Shown here in pieces: positions 24,962-33,474 of a DNA stretch of 33,474 nt. The stretch comes from Novosphingobium piscinae (GTDB taxonomy: Bacteria > Pseudomonadota > Alphaproteobacteria > Sphingomonadales > Sphingomonadaceae). A program made the position numbers and the translations under genes. The notes beneath the pieces were generated by a model. It did not search any database and was not told where the DNA came from. It saw only the letters and a program-made list of their open reading frames with translations. The DNA is taken from contig NZ_JACLAX010000024.1 in assembly GCF_014230355.1 (NCBI RefSeq), forward strand, positions 1 to 33,474, given 5' to 3'. The stretch's first letter is position 1, and the number at the start of each line of letters is the position of its first letter.

Positions 24962-26184
24962 GAGCGGTAGTCGGCGTTGATCGAGATGTAGCCGTGGGTC
25001 AGGTCGCAGGTCCACACCGTGGCGCGGCCATGGCCAAGGCCCAGATCGACCTCGATGCTCACTTCCTGGCCTTTGAGGTGCGCGGCGACCGGCGCCTCGT
25101 CATAATCGGGCAGCGGCTGGCCATCCCGGGCGGCCCAGGTGCCGCCAAAGCCGATCGACAGCCGATCACGATCAGCCGGCTCGCCGGCCTTGCCCACGGC
25201 CATGACCACGCGGCCCCAGTTAGCGTCCTCGCCGGCGATCGCCGTCTTGACCAGAGGCGAATTGGCGATGGCCAGGCCAACCTTGCGCGCACTCTCGTCG
25301 GACACCGCGCCGGTCACGCTCACCGCGATGAACTTCTGCGCACCTTCGCCATCCTTGACCACCAGGTGGGCAAGCTGGCGGCAGATTTCCTCGAGCGCGG
25401 CGGCGAAGGCGTCGGCGCCCGGAGCGTCCGGACCGGTCAGCAGGGCATTGCCCGCCGCGCCGGTGGCGAAGGCCAGCACCGTGTCGCTGGTCGAGGTGTC
25501 GCTGTCGACCGTGATGCAGGAGAAGGTGCGGCGGTTGGCCTCGCTCAGCAGGTCCTGCAGGTAGGTCGAGGCGATGGCGCAATCGGTGAAGATGTAGCCG
25601 AGCATGGTCGCCATGTCGGGCGCGATCATGCCGCTGCCCTTGATGATCGCGGCCAGGGTCACCGTCCGCCCGTCGACCAGCGCCGTCGCCATGGCGCCCT
25701 TGGGGAAGGTGTCGGTCGTGCCGATCGTGCGCGCGGCGTCCTCCCACGTACAGGGCGCGGCGGCCATCGCGGCGGCCACGCCGTCGCGCGCCTTGTCCTT
25801 GGGCAGCGGCACCCCGATCACCCCGGTCGAGGAGACGAAGACCTGGTCTGCCGGGCAGCCGAGTCCCTCCGCCACCTGCGCCATGATCTGCTCCACCGCC
25901 TCGCGTCCGCGATAGCCGGTGAACGCGTTGGAATTGCCGGCATTGACCACCAGCGCGCGGGCACGCCCCTGGGCGACGTTCCGGCGGCCGAGATCGACCT
26001 CGGACGAGCAGCAGACGTTGCGGGTGAAGACCCCGGCGACCGCGGTGCCGTCGACCAGCTCGACATAGGTCAGGTCGCAGCGACCCCAGGCCTTGTACCC
26101 GGCCCGCGCGACCCGCGGGGTCACTCCGGCGATCGCGGGCAGGGCGGGGAAGGGTTCGGCGAGGGGGGAGACGGCGTCGGACAT
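24958..26184 (-). CDS. argJ: Bifunctional ornithine acetyltransferase/N-acetylglutamate synthase
   Basis: ArgJ moves the acetyl group from N-acetylornithine to glutamate in the cyclic arginine pathway and, in bifunctional forms, also makes N-acetylglutamate from acetyl-CoA. The 408-residue precursor contains the self-cleavage site: KGSGMIAPDMATML, with T193 as the N-terminal nucleophile of the beta chain. Other signatures are VNAGNSNAFTG (80-90), VSSTGVIG (117-124), FTDCAI, SDTSTSDTV and the C-terminal DLTHGYISINADYRS. The usual Asn of APN is Asp190 here, a small variation. The start ATG at 26184 gives the normal N-terminus. Mono- and bifunctional forms cannot be told apart by eye. Confidence 0.95.
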   Translation of the reverse strand: MSDAVSPLAEPFPALPAIAGVTPRVARAGYKAWGRCDLTYVELVDGTAVAGVFTRNVCCSSEVDLGRRNVAQGRARALVVNAGNSNAFTGYRGREAVEQIMAQVAEGLGCPADQVFVSSTGVIGVPLPKDKARDGVAAAMAAAPCTWEDAARTIGTTDTFPKGAMATALVDGRTVTLAAIIKGSGMIAPDMATMLGYIFTDCAIASTYLQDLLSEANRRTFSCITVDSDTSTSDTVLAFATGAAGNALLTGPDAPGADAFAAALEEICRQLAHLVVKDGEGAQKFIAVSVTGAVSDESARKVGLAIANSPLVKTAIAGEDANWGRVVMAVGKAGEPADRDRLSIGFGGTWAARDGQPLPDYDEAPVAAHLKGQEVSIEVDLGLGHGRATVWTCDLTHGYISINADYRS

Positions 26185-26336
26185 GGCAGCGCCTATCCCG
26201 CTGCGGGAGCGTCAGGTCAAGGCGGGTTTGGGACCGGGCGAACCGCCGAGGGAATGGCGGGGTGGAGTGGGGAGCGGACGCGGGTGGCTGGGGTGGACGG
26301 GGCTGTCGCTCATTGCCAGCCCAAAGCCAAACCCAT

Positions 26337-26404
26337 CGTCATGCCAGCGCAGGCTGGCATCTTCCGCGGCGATGCCAGAGATCCCGGCCTGCGCCGGGAT
26401 GACG
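26337..26404. repeat. Paired palindromic repeat (BIME-like)
   Basis: Two perfect 8-bp hairpins, ATGCCAGC-GCAG-GCTGGCAT (26341-26360) and ATCCCGGC-CTGC-GCCGGGAT (26381-26400), are joined by 20 bases and enclosed by an outer CGTC/GACG pair. The unit has the form of the repetitive extragenic palindromes found in many copies in sphingomonad and other proteobacterial genomes. The rest of the 259-base spacer between argJ and the acyltransferase gene shows nothing recognisable. Confidence 0.75.
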
Positions 26405-26443
26405 GGTATCGGGCGCAAGCGGCTGTCCCGTTCCATGCCCCGC

Positions 26444-27496
26444 CTAGGCGGTCTTCGGCTTCACCACGGTCGGCTTGCTCCCGAACGAGACCAGCCGGAA
26501 GAACAGGTAGGACAAGGCCAGCGCGGCAAGGATCGCGGCGTACTTGATCGGCGCGCCGCGCCCGAACAGCTCGGACATCGCCACCAGCACGGTGAGGTGG
26601 ACACAGTAGAGCGGCAACGAGAAGGTCCCCAGCCATTCCAGCGCCGGCAACGCGGACTGCGGGGGGCGGCACTGCGCCACGCCCCACATTGCCAGCGGCA
26701 GGAAGGGAATGACGAACAGCAGGTCCCCCGTCGCCATGCGCCACGGCAGGCTGGGGACCAGCATGACCCCGCCCACCGGCAGTGCCAGGGCCAGCCACCA
26801 GGGCAGCGCCGGGGTGCGCAGGCCCGCCTTGTAGAGCCGGCCCAGCCAGACCCCGAGCACATAGGACCAGCCGACGCGGGGCAGCGCCATCCACCAGTTG
26901 TGCCAGTTGGGAGCGTTGACGCCGAGCGTGTCCGAGCCGTGGCGGCGCACGGTATAGACCAGCCCCACGCCGAAGATTGCGGCGATCAGCGGTAGCCAGC
27001 GCGTGGCGACGCGGCGCAGCACCAGGGCATGGAGGAAGTTCGCCAGGAGCTCATAGAACAGCGTCCACTGTGGCCCGTTGAGACGGTAGAACGGGCCCCG
27101 TCCAGCAAGGCTGGGGATCATCGCCAGATCAAGCGCCAGCATCACGACCAGCGCCTGTGGATCATAGCCGCGGATCAGCGATCGCGTGGCCGCAACCCCG
27201 GCGCCGACCGCGACCAACGGCCAGAGCCTCACGAACCGGGCCTGGGTGAACTCCAGCGCGCCGATCCCGGCATTGAGCTTGGCCTCGGTCGAGACGGCCA
27301 GCACGAAGCCGCTCAGCAGGAAGAACAGGTCGACCAGCAGGTAGCCGCGCACGAACGGGGTGTGCGTCCGGAACACCATGTCCGCATGGTAGAGCATGAT
27401 CACGATCGCGGCGAAACCACGCAGGCCGTCTAGCTGGCCGAGCCGGACATGCGGGCGGACCGCGCCGGGTGCCGCTGCCTTCTGGTCCACGCTCAT
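26444..27496 (-). CDS. Acyltransferase 3 family membrane protein (OafA/YrhL-like)
   Basis: The 350-residue protein is an integral membrane acyltransferase of the type that O-acetylates lipopolysaccharide, exopolysaccharide or other cell-surface sugars. The N-terminal signature QLDGLRGFAAIVIMLYHADM (21-40) contains the conserved R26 and H37, followed by VDLFFLLSGFVL (55-66). About ten hydrophobic segments follow; there is no C-terminal SGNH domain, so this is the short form. The C-terminus ends in a lysine-rich tail (SKPTVVKPKTA). The acyl donor and substrate are unknown, and no polysaccharide genes lie nearby. It is transcribed alone, divergent from the TonB-like gene. Confidence 0.88.
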   Translation of the reverse strand: MSVDQKAAAPGAVRPHVRLGQLDGLRGFAAIVIMLYHADMVFRTHTPFVRGYLLVDLFFLLSGFVLAVSTEAKLNAGIGALEFTQARFVRLWPLVAVGAGVAATRSLIRGYDPQALVVMLALDLAMIPSLAGRGPFYRLNGPQWTLFYELLANFLHALVLRRVATRWLPLIAAIFGVGLVYTVRRHGSDTLGVNAPNWHNWWMALPRVGWSYVLGVWLGRLYKAGLRTPALPWWLALALPVGGVMLVPSLPWRMATGDLLFVIPFLPLAMWGVAQCRPPQSALPALEWLGTFSLPLYCVHLTVLVAMSELFGRGAPIKYAAILAALALSYLFFRLVSFGSKPTVVKPKTA

Positions 27497-27663
27497 GTCC
27501 TGTCATCCCCCTGCGCTTGGATCGGCGCCTGCCACGCGCTCACGTCTCGCCGGGGTCTCCATAACCGAGTGGGGAAGCATGGCAAACCGTCGCCGCAACG
27601 GGACTGGTGTCGGCCGACGCGGCATGGCACACTCGACGGACGGGGGCGCATTGAGGGGAGAAG

Positions 27664-28347
27664 ATGTTGCTCCGATCACACCGTTACGCCCGGCTGGTGA
27701 TGTCCGTCTTCGCCTTGCCCGCTTTCGTCGTGCCGGCCGCTCCGGGACAGGCGCAGACCGAGCGTCCCGCGGGTGCAGCCCATCCGGTCCGCGCTAGCGC
27801 GGATGCCGCGCCGCTCCCGCCGCCGGGGCAATCGGCCCGCCCGCTCAACGATCCCGCAAGCTGGGTTACCACGCAGGACTACCCCGCCCAGGCCCTGCGC
27901 GACGATCATCAGGGGGTGGTCGAGTTCTCGCTGGTCATCGGCCTCGAGGGCCAGGTGAGCGAATGCCACATCCGCAGCTCGAGCGGCTCGGGGGCGCTCG
28001 ACGAGGCGACCTGCCGGCTGGTCCGCGAGCGCGCCCGCTTCGCCCCGGCCGTGGATCAGAACGCCCGCCCGGTGGTGGGGCACTACCTCAACCGGGTCAG
28101 GTGGGTCATGCCGCGTCCTGCCAGGCCCGAGGCGGGCGAACTGGTCATGTCGTTCTTGGTCGGACCGGACGGCGCACGCTCTGATTGCCGGATCGAAAGC
28201 GCGGTGGGCGGCGCTGCGCAGGCGGTTGCGGGCCGCAATCCGTGCGTGCCGGGAAGCTATGCCAGCGGCTATCTTGACGCGGCCGGCAAGCCCGTCACCC
28301 GCCGGGTCCGCACCACGGTCCGTTATGAGGTTCTGCCGGTGCCCTGA
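27664..28347 (+). CDS. Secreted protein with two TonB C-terminal-like modules
   Basis: The 227-residue product has a signal peptide (cleavage expected after GQA, residue 30) and a proline-rich linker (about 40-65). A TonB-C-like module follows: [21 protein letters not shown] (72-92), [17 protein letters not shown] and FAPA. A second, degenerate copy seems to start at [22 protein letters not shown] (158-179). Each copy has a cysteine pair (C101/C117 and C175/C194). True TonB keeps an uncleaved N-terminal anchor that contacts ExbB/ExbD; here the helix is followed by an apparent cleavage site, so the protein may be free in the periplasm and not energise transport. GGGGAGA just upstream supports ATG 27664. 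A hairpin immediately after the stop probably ends the transcript. Confidence 0.78.
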   Translation: MLLRSHRYARLVMSVFALPAFVVPAAPGQAQTERPAGAAHPVRASADAAPLPPPGQSARPLNDPASWVTTQDYPAQALRDDHQGVVEFSLVIGLEGQVSECHIRSSSGSGALDEATCRLVRERARFAPAVDQNARPVVGHYLNRVRWVMPRPARPEAGELVMSFLVGPDGARSDCRIESAVGGAAQAVAGRNPCVPGSYASGYLDAAGKPVTRRVRTTVRYEVLPVP

Positions 28348-28366
28348 ACCGGCGCCCTCAGCCGGT
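28348..28366 (+). terminator. Short hairpin after the TonB-like gene
   Basis: ACCGGC (28348-28353) pairs with GCCGGT (28361-28366) around a seven-base loop, starting at the first base after the stop codon. The stem is short and no T-run follows, so termination is only possible. Confidence 0.35.
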
Positions 28367-28403
28367 GTCGGGGGGCAAGCCCGCGCAGGGTGGACGGGAG
28401 CCC

Positions 28404-28421
28404 GGGATATCCCTATATCCC
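28404..28421 (+). promoter_or_regulatory. Hairpin between Shine-Dalgarno-like GGGAG and start of the secA-upstream ORF
   Basis: GGGATAT pairs perfectly with ATATCCC around a CCCT loop, ending ten bases before the ATG at 28432. A GGGAG (28396-28400) lies 31 bases upstream of that ATG; folding out the 18-base hairpin would shorten the gap to 13. It may regulate initiation, or the AT-rich TATATC could belong to a promoter. Confidence 0.4.
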
Positions 28422-28431
28422 TGCGGTACCG

Positions 28432-28704
28432 ATGACCCGTTTCCTGATCGCTCTCTTCGCCCTGCTGGGCCTTGCCGCGCAAGCTCCGGCCTGCGCCAGG
28501 GTGAGCAGCGCGCGCGCCGAGGTGGGTCTTGTCGCCGCTCCGCGCGTCGCCGTCCGCACGGCGAATGCGGTGGTTGTCGCGCTTGCCAGCCGGGCCACCG
28601 CCCGCTTTGCCGAACCGCAGCGCCCGGATCCCGCTCCTCGGACCGGACCGCTCGGCGCCCTGCGCGCGCCCGTCCTGCCCGGGATCGACCGCGCCCACGA
28701 ATAG
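28432..28704 (+). CDS. Small secreted protein upstream of secA, candidate secretion-monitoring arrest peptide
   Basis: The 90-residue product has a strong signal peptide ([18 protein letters not shown], cleavage near ACA, residue 22) and a mature part without recognisable domains, rich in Ala, Arg and Val. It ends [17 protein letters not shown]78-A79-P80 recalls the RAGP of SecM and the RAPP/RAPG motifs of the arrest peptides ApdA, ApdP and ApcA, although residue 81 is Val rather than Pro or Gly. The ORF stops 86 bases before secA, the same arrangement as E. coli secM-secA. Codons 81-82 (GTCCTG) can pair with CAGGAT of the secA Shine-Dalgarno region. The start at ATG 28432 is set by the signal peptide; GTG 28390 is an alternative. 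It is probably a real gene; the arrest function is a hypothesis. Confidence 0.7.
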   Translation: MTRFLIALFALLGLAAQAPACARVSSARAEVGLVAAPRVAVRTANAVVVALASRATARFAEPQRPDPAPRTGPLGALRAPVLPGIDRAHE

Positions 28705-28745
28705 CCGGACCGTCGGCGCCGTTCCGGCCTGACCTCCGCATGCTC

Positions 28746-28764
28746 GCCGCGCGCCTGGCGCGGC
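28746..28764 (+). promoter_or_regulatory. secA leader hairpin followed by C8 tract
   Basis: GCCGCGC pairs perfectly with GCGCGGC around a GCCTG loop, 14 bases before the secA Shine-Dalgarno AGGA (28779-28782), and is followed directly by a run of C ending at 28771. It may help place the Shine-Dalgarno region near the 3' end of the preceding ORF, or stabilise a processed secA mRNA. Confidence 0.45.
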
Positions 28765-28790
28765 CCCCCCCGATTGACAGGATTACAGTT

Positions 28791-31493
<2,703 letters not shown>

Positions 31494-31503
31494 CGCCGCC
31501 GCT

Positions 31504-31535
31504 GGCCGGGGGGCGCTGCAGCCCCTCGACCGGCC
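31504..31535 (+). terminator. Possible terminator hairpin after secA
   Basis: GGCCGG (31504-31509) pairs with CCGGCC (31530-31535) and the inner GGGGC with GCCCC around a GCTGCA loop, leaving a TCGA bulge on the 3' side. It begins ten bases after the secA stop. No T-tract follows. Confidence 0.4.
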
Positions 31536-31658
31536 GGCCGCCACCGCTAGCAAATGCCGGCTGGCCCCGCCGGCCGGATGGGGCTATGGGCCCCCCCAGG
31601 GGCGCCGTCGCCCATTGACTTTCCGCCGCTTGGATGCGGCTCTGTGGATTCCTGTTTC

Positions 31659-33474
31659 ATGCCCTTTACCCAACTCCCGTCGCCGCTGGGCGACGCGCTG
31701 GCCGCGCGCGGCTATGCCGAGCCCACGCCGGTCCAGGCCGCCGTGCTCGAACCCGAGGCGGCCGGCCGCGACCTGATCGTTTCGGCGCAGACCGGCTCGG
31801 GCAAGACCATCGCCTTCGGGCTGGCCTTTGCCGGCGAACTGCTCGCCGACGGCACCCTGCCGCCGGCGGGAAGCCCGCTGGCGCTGGTGATCGCACCGAC
31901 CCGTGAACTGGCGCTGCAGGTCAGCCGCGAGCTTGAATGGCTCTACGCTCCTGCCGGCGGGCGCGTCGCCAACTGCGTCGGCGGCATGGATCCCAGCCGC
32001 GAGCGGCGCATGCTGTCGCATGGCGCGCATATCGTCGTCGGCACGCCGGGCCGACTGCGCGATCACCTCGAACGTGGCGCGCTCGATCTCAGCAACCTGC
32101 GCGCGATCGTGCTCGACGAGGCCGACGAGATGCTCGACATGGGGTTTCGCGAGGACCTCGAGGAAATCCTCGACGGCACCCCCGCGACGCGCCGGACGAT
32201 GCTGTTCTCCGCCACCATGCCGGCGCCGATCGCGGCGCTGGCCCGGCGCTACCAGCGCGATGCGCTGCGCATCTCGACCGTCTCGGCCGAGCGCGGCCAC
32301 GGCGACATCACCTATCAGGCGGTCGCGGTGGCGCCCGCCGATATCGAGAATGCCGTGGTCAACCTGCTGCGCCTCCACGAGGCCGAGACCGCGATCCTGT
32401 TCTGCGCCACCCGTGAAAGCGTGCGCCGGCTCCACGCCAGCCTGCAGGAGCGTGGCTTCACCGTGGTCGCCCTTTCGGGTGAGCACAGCCAGAACGAGCG
32501 CAACCACGCGCTCCAGGCGCTGCGCGATCGCCGGGCGCGGGTCTGTGTCGCCACCGACGTGGCGGCGCGCGGCATCGACCTGCCCGGGCTCAGCCTGGTG
32601 ATCCATGTCGAGCTGCCGCGCGATGCCGAGACGCTGCAGCACCGCTCGGGCCGCACCGGCCGCGCCGGGAGCAAGGGCACCGCCGTGCTGATCGTGCCCT
32701 ATCCGCGCCGTCGCCGGGTGGAGATGGTCCTGAAGGGCGCCAAAATCCCGGCCGAATGGATCCCCGCGCCGAGCGCCGCCGACGTGCGCAAGGCCGACAG
32801 CGAGCGCCTGCTCGCGGCACTGCTCGCCCCGGTCGAGGTGGCCGAGGAGGATCAGGCGCTCGCCCAAAGGCTGCTTGCCGAGAAGTCCCCGGAGGAGATC
32901 GCCGCTGCGCTGGTCCAGGCGCACCGCGCGCGGCTACCCGCGCCGGAGGACCTGCTGGCCGACGATGCCGCCCAGGCGCCGCGCGGCCCGCGCCCCGGTT
33001 TCGAGGACACGCAGTGGTTCCGGCTCAACGTCGGTCGCAGCCAGAACGCCGATCCGCGCTGGATCCTGCCGCTGCTGTGCCGGCGCGGCCATGTCAGCCG
33101 CCAGGATATCGGTGCGATCCGCATCGCCGCGCGCGAGACCCTGTTCGAGGTGCCGCGCACGCTGGCCGCGCGCTTCGCTGATGCCGTGCGCCGCACGGCC
33201 GAGGGTGACGACGGGGTGGAGATCGTCGCGCTGGACGGCAAGCCGCGCGAAATGGCGCGCGAGAACCGCCGCGATGCCGCGCCGGACTCGCGCGGTCCCG
33301 GTGGCCCTGCGCGTGGTCCGCGGAGCTATCGCGCGGTCGAGCGCGGCCCGGGCGGACCCGGGCGTGACGGGCCGCGGCCGATGGGGCCGGGGCATGACGC
33401 GCGCGGCGGCGACGGCAAGCCGCGCCCGCCGTTCGGCAAGCGCGGTCCGGGCCGCAAGCCGCCCCGGCCGGGCT
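31659..33474 (+). CDS. DEAD-box RNA helicase, DeaD/DbpA-like (3' end outside window)
   Basis: The frame from ATG 31659 is open to the window edge (605 codons seen). Motor motifs are complete: Q-motif with Q26 (PTPVQ), AQTGSGKT (43-50), APTRELALQ (79-87), GTPGRL (128-133), VLDEADEML (151-159), SAT (184-186), then ATDVAARGIDLP and HRSGRTGRAGSKG in the second RecA domain. A DbpA-type RNA-binding domain follows (from about 450: WFRLNVGRSQNADPRWILPLLCRRGHVSRQDIGAIRI), and the visible end is an Arg/Gly/Pro-rich tail typical of RNA-binding extensions. DeaD/CsdA-like proteins unwind structured RNA during ribosome assembly and at low temperature. It is 165 bases after secA and probably has its own promoter, though none is obvious. 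Confidence 0.93.
   Translation, partial: MPFTQLPSPLGDALAARGYAEPTPVQAAVLEPEAAGRDLIVSAQTGSGKTIAFGLAFAGELLADGTLPPAGSPLALVIAPTRELALQVSRELEWLYAPAGGRVANCVGGMDPSRERRMLSHGAHIVVGTPGRLRDHLERGALDLSNLRAIVLDEADEMLDMGFREDLEEILDGTPATRRTMLFSATMPAPIAALARRYQRDALRISTVSAERGHGDITYQAVAVAPADIENAVVNLLRLHEAETAILFCATRESVRRLHASLQERGFTVVALSGEHSQNERNHALQALRDRRARVCVATDVAARGIDLPGLSLVIHVELPRDAETLQHRSGRTGRAGSKGTAVLIVPYPRRRRVEMVLKGAKIPAEWIPAPSAADVRKADSERLLAALLAPVEVAEEDQALAQRLLAEKSPEEIAAALVQAHRARLPAPEDLLADDAAQAPRGPRPGFEDTQWFRLNVGRSQNADPRWILPLLCRRGHVSRQDIGAIRIAARETLFEVPRTLAARFADAVRRTAEGDDGVEIVALDGKPREMARENRRDAAPDSRGPGGPARGPRSYRAVERGPGGPGRDGPRPMGPGHDARGGDGKPRPPFGKRGPGRKPPRPG

Noticed and set aside
28764..28771. C8 tract (and the C7 tract at 31591-31597) as programmed slippage sites
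   Set aside because: Both lie in non-coding spacers flanking secA, so no reading frame would be changed; at most they are sequencing-error prone.

Overview
The window reads as chromosomal DNA of a very GC-rich alphaproteobacterium, most likely a sphingomonad (Sphingomonadales). The reasons are: a DivL-type kinase homologue with tyrosine at the phospho-acceptor position, followed by tsaE-amgK-murU-addB-addA; a GGAAC-N16-CGTT promoter of the alphaproteobacterial general stress sigma factor EcfG; and several small proteins whose sequence style I associate with sphingomonads. There is no prophage, transposon, CRISPR array or other clear sign of recent transfer. Almost everything is core genome; the interest lies in small genes, regulatory sites and degenerate enzymes.

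Layout. 1-3.6 kb: the end of an alanine-rich protein of unknown function, then xerD and accA, closed by a strong terminator. 3.7-4.2 kb: two small Flp-type pilin genes on the minus strand. 4.3-5.6 kb: a MutT-like Nudix hydrolase, tRNA-Arg(ACG) with a textbook terminator, and a SRAP-family (YedK/HMCES-like) protein that appears to have lost its catalytic residues. 5.7-9.4 kb: a phospholipase D-like protein behind the EcfG promoter, folE, and a polytopic GT-C-like membrane protein. 9.4-12.2 kb: a minus-strand peroxiredoxin, a small secreted protein, and ahcY preceded by a near-perfect 20-bp operator dyad.

12.6-23.6 kb is one compact plus-strand run, divL-tsaE-amgK-murU-addB-addA, in which every gene overlaps the next by 4-8 bases. 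It joins cell-cycle signalling, tRNA t6A modification, peptidoglycan sugar recycling and double-strand-break repair. trxA follows. A minus-strand pair (argJ and an inositol-monophosphatase-family gene, ATGA overlap), a paired palindromic repeat and an acyltransferase-3 gene fill 24-27.5 kb.

27.6-33.5 kb: a secreted protein with two TonB-C-like modules; a 90-residue secreted ORF; secA; and a DEAD-box RNA helicase that runs off the window. The 90-residue ORF is the most intriguing item. It has a signal peptide, lies directly upstream of secA, carries R-A-P near its C-terminus, and its V81-L82 codons can pair with the secA Shine-Dalgarno sequence. This resembles the E. coli secM-secA arrangement and the RAPP-type arrest peptides, although its sequence is unrelated to SecM and arrest is unproven.

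All calls come from reading the sequence and from remembered family signatures; no database search was run.
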